From the NCBI GenBank assembly GCA_029379385.1, contig CM055618.1, positions 1,002,134-1,066,133 of the forward strand: 64,000 bases of DNA. Reading direction: 5' to 3'. Numbering within the stretch: the stretch's first letter is position 1; the number at the start of each line of letters is the position of its first letter. A model generated the notes under the pieces. The model ran no database searches. It was not told the DNA's origin and saw nothing but the letters and a program-made list of their open reading frames with translations. This DNA is from Quillaja saponaria. Taxonomy: Eukaryota > Streptophyta > Magnoliopsida > Fabales > Quillajaceae. Positions 36,547-50,078 of this stretch are shown here, piece by piece. The position numbers were made by a program, and so were the translations under genes.

Positions 36547-39500
36547 TGTGATAACCCAATAAATAATTTACATATTAGGAAGTTCGTACGTGACTTATTG
36601 TTATTGGATGAATAAAACTTTATGTAAGTTAGGAGTAAAATAACTAATTACTTTTGTGTATATATATTACAAATATGTAATTTGGAATTTATTTTTTTTT
36701 TTCCATATCATTGGGAGATTTAAATATGTGAAAAGTACTTGAGTAGATTTTATTGTTATGTACTACATAGGATGGATAATGAAATTGAGCCACATATTTA
36801 AGTATGACTTTGACTCTAGTTTTATATTGATTTTACTTTCTCTCTTCTCTTTTCTAGAATCGGTTGGGCGTTTCTTTTCATCTTTCAATATGCCGTGCTC
36901 TGCTTCTTGTTTTGCTTTCTTATGTGGTTCGACTGGTGTGAGAACATTGCATCTTGGGAATTTTGGCTTTGAGCTTTCACTTGACCGTGTATGTATCACC
37001 TTCTCTTGCAAAGTCTTGGCTGGAAATTGCTCTAACTCCATCAGTTTTTCTTCGGTTGTGCAGCCGAGACCCCCTGTTTTTGTGTCCTCTCTTGACTTGG
37101 CTGGTTAGTCCTCCATGGCAGCCTCCTTCTTTCCTTCATCCCACTCTCCATTCTCATAATGTAGCTAGGTCTTAAACTCAGCTGGTGTTGTCCTGCAACA
37201 AAGAGGAAAGCCCCCTGATCTTGGCCGTAGGGAGGGAGCTGCAGCTGTTTTTGCAGCAACTGCCGTGCAAGGAAGGTGTCCTTCCAGCTGCGTGTGAGGT
37301 CTTGAATCTTTACTAAGAACTGCAATCGTTGAGCTGTGGGCTGAGATCTAACCGTGGGAAACCTAAGAGGAAGGCAATCACTTCCATGGTGGATTTCTTG
37401 ACTTGATTTGCCTCTTTCTTGTTCAATCAAGATTCTAGCTTAATAAGGGTATGAATGTTCCTACAAAATAGTTTAGTTAGAGTTTTATTTAGGATAATCA
37501 AGCTGAATTTAGGAGTTGTGTTAATTTATTTTGTGTACATGTATGAAATTTTAAGTGATATTGGTGTGGGTTAGGAGTTATATGAAGAATGAGGTTTAGT
37601 TATGAATAAAAACCTAAAAAGAGAAGAAAATTATGTGATGAGGAAGTAAAATTGTAAAGGGAAAACTTGAACTTTAAGTGCAACAATGGTAGAAAAGATG
37701 CAGTTTCATGTACTTTAGTTAATTCTAAGAAGTTAATCTAAATTGGGATTTCATAATTGGAGCATGAATAGTATATGGATTAATTGAATAGTATTGACTA
37801 GGTTGGAAGTTGATCTATATTGAATTAGTAGTGATTATATATGTTCACACGATCATAGTAATGACTTATTCTTTTAAGTATTTTAAGTTGTTTCACCTAA
37901 ATTAATTGGATCAAAGAATTAAGTAGGAAATAGGAAATTTAATTAAGTGGAAGTTGAATGGTGGAATTCAAATTCTTAAATGAATGGAAGTAATTAACTT
38001 AACTTGAAACTTAATAGTTAAGATATGGTTAAGGTTAAAGGAAAATTAGGATGGGATTTCTAGGTATATTTAAATATGTATATATAGATCTACATAAGTA
38101 TTTATTCAATAAAAATCAGAATACCCTTTAAGATATCCGATGAATGTAAGAAGGAAATTAGTTGTTAGTTAACAGGTTATACACTTGTATGTAGAAAAGT
38201 AAAGAATTATAATGTTAAATGTAAAGTGATTATTTTAAATAATAAATATAAATTAATGATTTTCAGCTCCAGATTGTATCGAGGATATTCTGACACCTTC
38301 ACAGGTTATACACGTGTATGTAGAAAAGTAAAGAATTATAGTATTAAATGTAAAGCGATTATTTTAAATAATATATATAAATTAATGATTTTCAGCTCTA
38401 GATTGTGTCGAGGACATTCTGACACCTTCACAGACTAGACGGATTGGCGAGCCTCATCCTTGAGCTTTGTGAGTGAATTTTTGTATTTTTTGGTTGCTAG
38501 ATTAGGATTTGAAATGAATGTGTAAATAGAAATATAAATTAGGTATGTAAAATATTATAATAGCAGTGTTGAATTTTACTTGACAATCAAGTTCATATCT
38601 TTTCAAAACGATTTTCTTATGTCCAGAAAAGAAATCCTAGTGCACCTAGAATGTCTTATTTGATCATGTGATATATAATTTTAAGTACTAGAATAACTCA
38701 GCTCTGGGGGGGATGGACTGTGTATGAAGTTATTATTTGGTGTGAAGGCACGTATATGCCCAGTGGGAGGATATTTTGGTGTGCAGGTGTTAAGTTATTC
38801 TGGTTGGCCTCTTATTATTTGGTTTGATTTATTGATTTGTTTTATCATGCATGTGTAAATATTATGGGTTCTTAAGTGTATATCCTTTAGATAAATGTAT
38901 GAGGTTTGTGATAATGAACTTAAGAATATCGTACGTGTTATTACTTATATGATATGTGTTAATTTCTTATTGATTGATGTTGGTACTTGAATGGTATATT
39001 ATTCACTCATTGGATCCTCGTGACTCATTCATCTTTATTTGTGTTTTTTTTTTTTTTAGTATCAGGACACTAGTACTCGGCATTATAATATGTTTGGCTT
39101 GTTGATTTCTTTGTTGTAAGGTATATGCTTAAAGTCACACTCTTGAAGCTAATGGATGGATTTGCAATCTTCATTTAGTCTTTGAGTCATTGTATTTTGT
39201 TTTGAGCATTAGTTTCACTTTGTTGGATTGTGGAACATTTGAAGCTGAGTTTCTATCACTATGTTGTTTTTGTTGTTGGACATAACTAGTTGCTTGTAAC
39301 TAGTTTATAAATATTTGTGTGTATTTTCAGGTATGTTCTACTTTACGAGGAATTTTTGTCAAAATTTTCAGTAAATATATTTCATAAATCTAATATTTCT
39401 TTATGTAATCTCACTATGACTTTCCTTCTTTTATTTTTATTTTTTTAGCTATAAATAATAATGATCATATTTGTGTGAAGGTGTGAGTCAGGGTTATAGG

Positions 39501-39555
39501 GGTTTTGGGATATCGACTCCTCTAGCCAGTCATGCCCTCAATTTAGGGTGTGACA
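36547..39555 (+). repeat. 5' LTR of the Tekay-like element, 3.0 kb
   Basis: It ends CAGTCATGCCCTCAATTTAGGGTGTGACA at 39555, so the end motif is GGTGTGACA. It is followed by AATTGGTATCGTTAG, whose TGGTATC matches the start of the initiator tRNA-Met primer site. From 37085 onward it aligns with the fragmented 3' LTR. The 5' boundary is inferred from TGTGATAACCC and the target duplication. Open frames inside (for example 36758-37108 and the complement of 37041-37430) lack known domains. Confidence 0.7.
38173..38430 (+). repeat. 129 bp tandem duplication in the 5' LTR
   Basis: Two adjacent copies (38173-38301, 38302-38430) start CAGGTTATACAC and end GACACCTTCA. The 3' LTR has only one copy (about 54322-54453), so the duplication arose after insertion or was lost from one LTR. 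Confidence 0.9.
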
Positions 39556-39745
39556 AATTGGTATCGTTAGACGTCTGCGACTGCAATACGGGACATTATT
39601 GCTTAGTTTGTGTACGTTGTCACAAGGTATGTGGACTTAGTGATATGCTTCATTCGTCCTGAAATTTCAAGTTGTGACTTTTTAATGTATTGTTCTCTGT
39701 TTTATATTGTATATATTGAAATCCATTATGTTTGTTTTAGATAAG

Positions 39746-42700
39746 ATGAGGTTTAGAGGTCTTGTGGCAAGTCGTTGGGTGCAACAGGACACTAGCTCCA
39801 GTTAGGGATTTACCAGTTCCCAGGCACCGGTGGCTAGAGGCAGAGGTCAATGGGGAAGTGGTAGACATAAAGGTAGAGCTGTTGAACCAATTCATACGGT
39901 AGCTCCTAGTCTCGATTTAGAGCAGATCATTTAAGGACCAGATCGTGTGCCAAGGACAGTAAGTGATTTTGTTAGGATTCTGGCCCGACAACATCAAGAT
40001 CTACCCCAACCTCCTATAGCTCCTTCTGTTCAGCCCCAACCAGAGGCAATTCCTCTCATTCCAATTCATTAGGAATGGGGTATATTTGTGGTGTTGCATG
40101 AGTTTAAGACAATCACTGAGATTTTCAGGGATAGATCTGTCTCAAGATCTCTACATCTTCTTGGAGGAGCCAAATAGACTTTGTGTAGCACTGAGATGTG
40201 ATCCTATTTATGAGGTAGAATTGGTGAGTTATCAGTTGCATGATATAGCATATAAGTGGCATTGGATGTTTGTGCAGCGACGAACAAAGATTGCTCCATT
40301 TGCTTGGTCGGAGTTTAGTCCAGCTTTCACTGATTTGTTTTTACCAGAGAGAGTGCGAGATAAGCATGCTCGGGATTTTGAGAAGTTGACTAAGATAGGG
40401 GGGATGATCATAGCAGATTGATTCAGTAGATTGTCCTGTTTTGCTCCATATTTGGTGGTTATTGAGCACATGTGAGTAAAGAGATTTGTAAATAGGCAAA
40501 AGGATTACCTGTTTAGGTCTATGTCTGTATCAGACACTACGATTTACACTTAGGCTATTGATGCCACTTATCGATTGGAGACTTGTGTTATGGAAAACCA
40601 ATCAGAGTGGTAGAGGTCAAATCAGGCAAGGTTTTGATAGTCAGTCGCAGGTGGCATCTTCTGGTGGACCCAGACCATTTGAGATTCAGATATATTCTAT
40701 TTGCAGTCTTAGGCACGTTGGGCAGTGCAGATGAGAGTTTAGTGCTTGTTTTAAGTGTGGAGCTATGGATCACAGTATCAGGGATTATCTATTGATGAAA
40801 GGACAGTTTTTTCCTGTTGGGCATCTTCTTCATTGTAAGGTAAACCTCCATTTCCTACAATGCCAGTTAGATTTCAAGGAAATCGTGGCACTTTTATCAG
40901 AGGTTCATCGTCAGCAGGTGGGGGGTCAAGCCCATGTTTATGCTCTGACTACTCAGAATACACAGGCTTCTAATATAGTGGTATCAAGTAGATTGTCTGT
41001 TTGTTCAGTGGATGCAAAAGTTTTGTTCGATCCTAGAGCTACTCATTCTTTTGCATCTCTGTATTTTGTCTCTTGTTTGAAGAGGGCATCTGAGCCTCTT
41101 AAGGTTCCTTTGGCAATCTCGACTCTGTTAGGAGAAATTATTTTAGCAAACAGTTATATTCCTTCTTGTGAGGTAATGGTGGGTGATGATGTGTTCTTAA
41201 CAGATTTGATTATATTAGATTCATATGAGTATGATGTGATTCTAGGCATGGATTGATATGAGTATGACGTGATTCTAGGCATAGATTGGTTAGCTAACTA
41301 CCATGTTGTGGTTGATTGTCATGATAAAAGTATTAAATTCAGTATTCCGAAGAGATTGACTTTTTCTTTTTAGGGGGAACAGAATGAAGTTCCTTGTAAT
41401 TTAATTTCAGCCATTCATGCTAGACACTTATCAAGAAGAAGTATCAGGCTTATTTGGCTTATGTCAAGGATACTCAGCTAGAGTGCCTTCCCTTAGAGCA
41501 AATTTCTATGATGAAGGAGTTTTCGGATGTTTCTCTTCAAGAGCTTCCTGGATTTTCTTCTGATCAAGAGATAGAGTTCGGTATTGAGTTGTTACCTGGT
41601 ACTCAACCAATTTCCATTCTCCCTTATCAAATGGCTTTTAGTGAATTGAGGGAACTAAAAGTGCAGCTGCAAGGTTTGTTGGATAAAGGATTTATTTGTC
41701 CCAGTTCATCTCTTTGGGGAGCTTCTGTCATGTTTATTAAGAATGATGGCTTAGATTATGTATTGATTACCGGCAGTTGAATAAAGTCACAATTAAGAAC
41801 AAGTATCCTCTCTCCAAGATTGATAATTTATTTGATCAATTGTAAGAAGCTCAGTAATTTTCTAAAATTGGTATACGCTCGGGGTATTATCAACTCCGGA
41901 TAAAGAAAGAAGATATTTTTCTTTTCATATGCTGTAAGAACATTATAAGTTCTTGGTTATCCTTTTTGGGCTTACTAATGCTCCTGCAATATTTATAGAT
42001 TTGATGAACAGGTTGTTTAAACCTTTCTTGGACCAATTTATCATTATTTTCATTGATGATATCTTGGTACATTCTCGAAGTAAGGAGGATCATGAACAAC
42101 ATCTTGGTATTGTATTCCAAAAGCTTAGGGAAAACAAGCTTTATGCTAAATTCTCTAAGTGTGAATTTTGGTTAAATCATGTGACTTTTTTGGGGCTTGT
42201 AATCTTTAAAGAAGGAATTCGAGTTGATCCTAAGAAAGTGAAAGCAGTTTAAAGTTAGTCTCATCCAACTAATGTCTCTGAAATTCAAAATTCTCCAGGT
42301 TTAGCCATTATTACAAGAGGTTTGTTGAAAATTTCTCTTGTATTGCAGCTTTTTTGACCTAATTAACTCAGAGAAGAGTTAAGTTTGTTTGGTCTGATGC
42401 TTGTGAGCAAAGTTTTCAAAAATTAAAGACTTGTCTAACCTCAACTCATTGTTCATCATATATTATGCATCCTGGTTCTTCTAAAATGTATCAGGATTTA
42501 AAGAGGTGTTATTGGTATAGTAGAATGAAGAAAGATGTAGCTAGTTTTGTTTCCAGGTACTTGGTATGTTGACAGGTGAAAGCTGAGCATAAAAAACCTA
42601 TAGGAACGTTACAAAGATTAGACATTCCGAAGTGGAAAAGGGAAAAGGTTACCATGGATTTTGTGACAGGTCTTCTTAAAACCTTTAGGGGTTTTAATTC

Positions 42701-43675
42701 TATTTGGGTGATTGTTGATCGTTTGACGAAATTCACGCATTTCTTTCTAGTGAAGACGACTTATTCAACACACTAGTATGAGATTGTTTCATTACATGGG
42801 GTACTAGTTTCTATTATTTTGGACTGGGCCGCTCAATTTACGACAGTGTTCTAGAAGTCTTTTTAGAAGGCTCTTGGCACTTAATTATTATTCAGCAGAG
42901 TTTTTCACCCTCAAACTAATGGGCAATCTAAGAGGACTATCCAGACTTTGGAGGACATATTGCGAGCCTGTGTTATGGATTTTGAGTGTAGTTGGGATTA
43001 GTATCTTTAACTAATGGAGATTGCCTATAATAATAGCTATCATAGTAGCGTTCAAATGGTACCATTTAAAGCATTATATGAGAGGAAATGTCGATCTTCA
43101 ATTGAATGATTTGAGATAGGTGAGCATCAATTTTCGGGATGAGAGTTAATTCAGGATACAGTAGAAAAGTGCAAGTGGTCTGTGACAAGTTACGAACAGC
43201 TCAGAGTAGACAGAAGTCCTATATTGATAATCATCAAAGAGAATTGGAATTCAAAGGTGGGATCATGTGCTCTTGAAGGTTTTGCCATTTAAAGGCATCA
43301 TGAGGTTTGGCAAGAAAGGGAAGTTGAGTCGAAGGTTCATTGGACCCTTTCAGATCCTGTATAAAGTTAAAGTAGTGGCATATAGATTGGCTTTACACCG
43401 AATTTGGATAGGGTACATCCAGGCTTTCATGTGTCTATGCTTCAAAAGTATATGTCGGATGAATCTCATGTTCTTTAGATTAAGGAGGTGCAGGTGGATA
43501 AGAATCTCTTATAAAGAACAACTGGTGGCAATCATTGATAGACAAGTCCGTAAATTTTGATCAAAGATTATTCCTTGAATGAAAGTTGTCTGGAAACATC
43601 ATAGAGAACAAGAAGCCACTTAGGCATCCCAGGATGCGAAGAAACAACGATTTCCATACATTTTTGAATGATTTA
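39746..43675 (+). pseudogene. Tekay-like gag-pol pseudogene
   Basis: The polyprotein starts at the ATG at 39746. The gag core is at 40140-40421 (DIAYKWHWMFVQRR, FLPERVRDKHARDFEKL). A CCHC knuckle near 40750 (CFKCGAMDHSIRDY) has lost its last Cys. The protease at about 40999-41290 has LFDPRATHSFAS where the family has DSGATHSF, so its active-site loop is mutated. RT: LLDKGFICPSSSLWGA at about 41680 and GLTNAPAIF ... [15 protein letters not shown] at 41966-42090, with the catalytic DD kept. RNase H is almost entirely deleted: about 42450 jumps from KLKTCLTS to YIMHPGSSKMYQDL. Integrase follows (PKWKREKVTMDFVTGL, WVIVDRLTKFTHF), then KGKLSRRFIGPFQIL at 43310-43360 and the usual end PYIFE near 43665. 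Stops and shifts abound. Confidence 0.9.
41223..41288 (+). repeat. 33 bp tandem duplication in protease region
   Basis: Copies at 41223-41255 and 41256-41288 differ at only two bases. They duplicate YEYDVILGMD in frame but add a TGA at the junction. Confidence 0.9.
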
Positions 43676-43698
43676 GGTAAGCAATAAATATTCATATT

Positions 43699-44218
43699 TC
43701 CTCTCTTGACTTGGATGGTTAGTCCTTCGTAGCAGCCGGCTTCTTTCCTTCATCCCTCTCTCCATTCTCATAGAGTAGCTAGATCTTAAACTTAGTTGGT
43801 ATTATCCTTCAACCAAGAAGAAAACCCCCTGATCTTGGCCATAGGGAAGGAGCTGTAGCTGTCTTTGCAGCAACTGTCATGCAAGGAAGGTGTCCTTCCA
43901 ACTGTGTGTGAGGTCTTGAAGCTTTACTAAAGCTATGGGTTCAAATCTAACCGTGAGAAACCTAAGAGGAAGGCAATCACTTCCATGGTGGATTTCTTGA
44001 CTTGATTTGCCTCTTTCTTGTTCAATCAAGATTCTAGCTTAATAAAGGGTATCAATGTTCCTACAAAATAGTTTAGTTAGAGTTTTATTTAGGATAATCA
44101 AGCTAAATTTAGGTGTTGTGTTAATTTATTTTGTAGAGAGAGAGAAAAAAAAAAGATAAGAAAACTATTTAATATGTAAGTAAAGTTAGAAAGGGAAAAC
44201 TTGAACTGTAAGTGTATC
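43699..44218 (+). repeat. 3' LTR of the Tekay-like element, piece 1
   Basis: It aligns with 37085-37680 of the 5' LTR over its length (CCTCTCTTGACTTGG start; shared GGAAGGTGTCCTTCCA and TTCCATGGTGGATTTCTTG). It is cut at 44218 by the nested insertion. Confidence 0.85.
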
Positions 44219-47200
44219 TGTCACACCTCTTATGGAGGCATGACTAGCCAGAGATTGGATAACCAAACTTTTGTAACCCTGATGTTACCACTACTAAACA
44301 CACTTGACTCTCAAAACAATTATATTTAAAACCAAGAAAATCTTTACTTTATTAAATTTAAAGCATAAACTTGTTGCTGAATAAGTAATATTTATTGAAA
44401 ATTTCGACAAAGGTTTCACACCATATAGAACATTCTCAAAACATAAACAATACATATTCCTAATCTTACACAACCACAACAAAAATAACAACAACGACAA
44501 TAATATAATCAAGAAGCTTAGCTCCATTTCTCATTATAATAACAAATAATTAGACTATTACACAATATAAGATCATATATCCCACAATTCTAGTGTAAGT
44601 GTAAATTTTCACCATTTTACTTCAAGATTGAGATTCTGAAAAATTACCTTGTCGTCAAACACTCAGCAAAGTCCATTATTGGTAATAGCTGTCATCGAGA
44701 TCCTATTACTAAAAAAATTGTCAACAAAGGAGGGGTGAGTATTATGGACTCAGTGAGTGAAAAATAATACCCAAAGGATACTAGCATAATTCAACACAAG
44801 TAATATAATATATATACATACATATATATAAATAGTCATTTAATATATCAGCATATTCTAAATCACAAAATTATTAATATTTCACTTACATAGCTATAGA
44901 AACATAACACTTAACAAACACAGTTCAATTAAAACAATCAAAGCAAGCGAAGGTCTAACTGAGTAACTCAGCCCCGCACACTACCTCCTACAGTGCAATT
45001 TTGTGTCTACACACTAAACATAATCAAAAAAAAAAAAATTTACTGAAATTAGAGTCACTGAATCCCTTCTTCAAATCCACCCACCAGGACTGAGCACTCA
45101 ATTATTTTAACACTCTTATTAGAATCAACAAATCTTGAAACATCTTAGATGAACTTGGATTTTAGTTTTGGAAATAAAATCATTTTGGAAAATATTTCAC
45201 TCTGTTGGCCTTTATCAACTACAAACAATTTCAAACATCAAACACAATTCAATTAACTCAATGCAAAACTATACATGCTAATTTCTTTCATATAACACAT
45301 TTATTCAAATATACACGTACATATACAAAATAATCTAGCCACCTTTAACCGATTTTCTTCATCATTAATATGTATGTTTACCTATACATACTATACCAAA
45401 AAATCACTATAAATCCATTAATTTTCATTTTAGTCATATTTTAAACATTGAATTCTAATTAAGCTTATTACCTAAAGTTAATAAAAAAACTTAGCTATAC
45501 ATTTCTATTATTAACACAATTAGATTTCCAATTTTCCTATTCTTATTCATATAGTCATCATTTATGTTACTTGTTTTCTAAACTTTCATTTACAACTTAA
45601 CTAAGTTCTTTACATTTAATTATCAATAACAAAGAAAAACCAAGGTCTAAACCATCAAGAATTCCCTAATTTTTTTGTTAAAATTTCTTGCTCTTGTTAC
45701 CTTGTGTCCATGAACAGCCACCACCACAAGAATGGTCCACCAAAAAAAGGAGAGTGGCTCACAGGTTGGGAGCGCTTCCTATAGCTGCTAGCCAAGCTTC
45801 ACAAGGCTGCTGCCCTCCTAAACTAGCTTTACTGCTGAACCAAAGAGTGCAAGGCCAAGAAAAGAGATTGGCTGCTATTGTTGGAGATGAGACTGCTTAG
45901 AAAAGATTAGAACATGGTTGCAATAAGACAAAAAAGAGGAACATTAAGGGCTGAATCCTTAAGCTGAAGTAATACAAAACGAGGGCAAATCCATAAAGCT
46001 AGAAGGAGTAAAGGTTGGTTGTCTTGATTTTAGGGAAGAAATGAGTATTCCTTGCTGCTGCCACAAGCCTAAATCAACAAGCAAGGCCCCCCAAAAACAG
46101 AATAGCTACCCGGTTGAATAAACCTCACATACACCACTTGATTTCAGCCAAGAAAAACAAGATTGGCAAGCTAAAAGGGAAGCTATACATCACGGCCAGC
46201 AAAGGAGTTACCAAAAGCGGAGTGAATCAAGACAGCTCCTAAGTTACAACAAGGTGAAATTTTAGACTTTAAGAAGAACCAACCAATTGCAAAAAGAAAA
46301 GGAAAATAACTTGCTATTGAAGGAACAGAGCTAAGCTACCAAAAATTTTCACATGGAAGATTCAAGAAAACGAAACAGGGGAAAAGAAAGGCTTTTAGGG
46401 GTGAAATGATAGGCCAAGGTAGAAGAAAAAAAAAAAAAAACAAAGCAAAACAATAAAGTAGGGTCAAGGTCAAAGCATCTAAATTTGTGGTGGAGATTCA
46501 TTATATGTGTGTGTGTTTTAATTATTCTATCACTCGAATTTACTTGGCCAAAAGTTAATTTATTTTAAATCAACAAGAAGTACACAACATTTATATATGT
46601 ACCATCATATATTGGATTATAACATGTTTAATTAAATTATTATCTATTTAATTTATTTATATATTTACTATTTTATAACTAAAAATGTACACATTACATT
46701 TAAACTCAACTTCACTATATTGGCTTGAAATAATCTACAACTTAAAAGAAATTCGTCACAATTTTCAAGAAAAATGATAAGGATAAATCATTTATCTAAT
46801 CGGATGTAGATATTGTTGTTTCAATGTAATTCTGGTTTCTTGGTTTTCACCAAATAATTTATCGAAGTTTACGAATTTATCTATTTATACTCGTCACTAA
46901 TTATTTCTCACACGTTAGGTTCTTATTCACCTGTACATCCAAGATTCGTAATGCATAAAAATTTTCTAATATCGGATGTACGCTAATTAGATTAATCGTC
47001 TAACTTAAATAACCGAAATTAAATTTCAAGAAATTTTAATCTGATTCTCTTGAAAAAGAAATCAGTCTCTTAGATATACTAAACTTAATATTTTTATCAA
47101 AACACTCAACCACACTTTTGCTGCGCCACTCTGATAATTAAACACCTAAATCCCAATCCAAGTTCAGAATCATATCATATTTTTTTTTATTTAAAATTCA

Positions 47201-49596
47201 GATTGATGAACCAAATTGGATAATTTTATGAGTAAAATAAATTATCTTTTATTTACTTTCAGTTTTGAACTATTTTTCTTGCGTAACAATAATTGAAATT
47301 ATTTTTTCCAATATCTATGAATTTCTTATTTTTCGTATTTCCTCTAAAGAATATATAAATTTAAATATGTAAACAAGGTGTAAAAATTTCATTTAAATAT
47401 ATGCATGTTCTAAAGGTTAAATTAGTCGATTAGAAGACTTGAAACAATCAAGACTTTTAGGTATGTTTTTCCCTTCACTGAATTCGTAGGACTCACCCTT
47501 TTTTGTGGATATTTTTAGTAACAAGATCTTAAAAGATGTTAACTAGCGATATAGGGCTTGTCGAGGGTCTAGCAGCAAGGAAAAATTTGGAATCTCATAT
47601 TTGAAGTCAAGAAAGCAAATTTGTAGTCACATTAAAACTGTGGGGTATTTAATTTTGTATGATGTAATAGTCTAGTATTTGTCTTGTTTATAATGTGGAC
47701 GAAAAGGAGCACCTTATTGTCTTTATGTTGTCTTTGTGTAAGTCAGTCAACAAACTTTTACTGTTAACTTTTGTTTTACCAATTTTTAGTTTTATTTATT
47801 ATTTAGTTAAGAACCATAGTTGTTTCTTTGTTTAAAATCAAGGTTACAGAGGTTTGCTTACCATTCCTCCGACCAGTCATACCTCCGTAAAAGGTGTGAC
47901 AATTGGTTGTTCACGAATTAGAACATACGATTTCTTTTTTAAATTGATATTAACAATATAGTTTATTCAACAGTAAACCCAAAAGAACGAAATGTTGAAT
48001 TATACTGTACCTATCTCTACTGGGTTTATTACTTACTATTTTATTTTTCAATTATTCTTTCAATTAAGAAAAAAATTACCAAATATGTCATCGAAATTCT
48101 GTTATTCTATTAGGAAAGACATCACTTCATTTATCACTAAAATTATTTGAAAGACAAATCAAGATCTAAGTCAACTTTAAAATACCTATATGTATACATT
48201 TTATATCCAAATAGATATGACGTTCATTTATTTTATCTATATTTGTCCTTATTTATTTTAATCGAGACTTACACCCTATTATTCTAATTTCATAGTTTAA
48301 TATCATATTATAACAATTAAGTTTACGATCGATATCAGTTCTTGTTGTACATATAAAATCATATATATATATATAATCTTATTTACTCAAATTCATAATA
48401 TTTATTAATTCAATGTCTTTTATACTCACATTATTTATCACCACCTCTCAATATTCATATCGTTACTCATTAATCTTATTAATTAAAAATTTTAAGCTAT
48501 CTCAAACTTAAAGTCAACTTCTTTAATATTGTCATACCAGATTATAACACTCTGTTAATAAATAACCGATATTACTGAACGAATTTTCTCTTTGGATAAT
48601 AAGTATTGTAATGAGTGTTACCAATATTAATTTAGTTGTTATAAATTGAATTAAATAAAAATATTAGAACTCAACAGAAAGCTTCAAATCTATAAAACAA
48701 AATTCTATACATCTCAGGTTTAACTTTTCATTAAGCACTAAAACATACCCATTCAACCTAATAGATTCCAAACTTTAAACTCATTTTATGAAAAATTCAT
48801 ACTTGAAGAATTTAACACAAAATTTGTTTTCCCTTTAAATGTTTACAAAACCATACAAATATTTCGCATATTACTCCTTACTTCTTACTCTCACAATTTA
48901 TGAAAGTTAATAAAACATTAATGAGTTCAACAGGTAGGACTAAAATCTTGTTATCCTTCATTGGTTACGGAAAACAGTTTTCGAAACATTACTCTTTCTT
49001 GATCTAAACTTAATAATATTTCAAGTGTAAGAAGAGTCTGAGTCTTTATAATCGATCAAATAAACTAATATTGAGGAAAGGAAGAATTTAACTGTTGTTA
49101 ATCATTACATAATTAGAACAAATCATTCTTTTCTTTTAATTGATAAGTGTATTAATTTCAAGATTCGATATTTAATATTGAAATTAATCTGTAAGCCTGA
49201 TGTTGAAAAGGAAGCTTTTCATACCTCTTGAGATGAAGATTTGGGAGGAAATAGATGGACTACCGTGTATATACATTTCCACAATCTATTTCGCATTAAA
49301 ATAAATAAGTTTAAAGTTGGTTTATGCAGTAGTTCATATAGTTTACATAAGATAGATCCTTTATTTCCTTTGCTTCTCATTATTCTTATTTAAATCTTAA
49401 GCATAATAGTTTTACAAACAACTGTTTGTTTAGGTATATTAAACTGAAGGGTTTGCTTCTTACAAAGTCTAATATTGTGAAATTTAAGATTTTAACTAAA
49501 TTATTCAGAGTTCTTTATGACTTAATTTCTTATCAAAGACGTCTAAAAATTTACATATTACATTTAAACTCAACTTCACTATATTGGGCTGTAACA
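44219..49596 (-). mobile_element. nested long-LTR insertion
   Basis: It starts TGTCACACCTC and ends GGGCTGTAACA, flanked by GTATC (44214-44218) and ATATC (49597-49601), four of five matching. Removing it rejoins two pieces of the Tekay-like 3' LTR exactly. The left end is the complement of a U5-type end (compare 39520-39555) and the right end is the complement of a U3 start, so it lies in antisense. A second U3-start-like copy occurs at about 46680-46734. A sense U5 end lies at 47852-47901. No gag or pol is recognisable. Whether it is one solo LTR with inserts or a rearranged element is unresolved. The plus frame at 45688-45900 has no known domain. Confidence 0.65.
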
Positions 49597-49601
49597 ATAT
49601 C

Positions 49602-49668
49602 AATGATAGAAAAGATGCAGTTCATGTATTTAATTAATTCTAAGAAGTTAATCTAAATTGGATTTTAT
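49602..49668 (+). repeat. 3' LTR of the Tekay-like element, piece 2
   Basis: AATGATAGAAAAGATGCAG ... AAGTTAATCTAAATTGG matches 37687-37752 of the 5' LTR and is then cut by the copia insertion. Confidence 0.85.
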
Positions 49669-49673
49669 AAAGC

Positions 49674-49991
49674 AGTAAAAGATACCAGATTTACGTGGTT
49701 CACCCAATATAGGCTACATCCACGGCAAGCACTAAGTTAGTTATAACTATTATTGAAGAATATTATAATCACTCAAGCACACATTCACAAGGATTTGATC
49801 TCACTCTTTTAGTAGATTCAATTTTACTCTCAAGAGTGTTTTCTCACAAGGATTTTCTCTTTGATACATTTTTCTCTCATATAAGGATATATATAGCAAC
49901 ATTAGAAAACCTAATTCCAAATATGTTACTATTGTGGTTTTTCATGGGCCCAGGCCCAAATCCCCAAACTAAAGAAATATCAGGCTTCACA
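49674..49991 (-). repeat. copia LTR, antisense copy
   Basis: The complement begins TGTGAAGCCTGATATTTC, directly after a polypurine tract (complement of 50001-50015: AAGTGGGAGATTC). It matches the sense LTR at 51385-51698 in inverted orientation but lacks the last 45 or so bases (the U5 tip). Confidence 0.8.
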
Positions 49992-50078
49992 AAATAAGAA
50001 TCTCCCACTTGAAGATTGATTTCTTCTTCATCATCAAACTAGTCACCACTTGACTTAGTGTTTACTTACGTTCTTCAA

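Noticed and set aside
36758..37430. Four overlapping open frames on both strands
   Set aside because: They lie wholly inside the Tekay-like 5' LTR and are not conserved as frames in the 3' LTR copy (43699-44218).
45688..45900. 70-codon plus-strand frame of balanced composition
   Set aside because: It is inside the antisense nested LTR, in a GC-richer LTR region, with no recognised domain.
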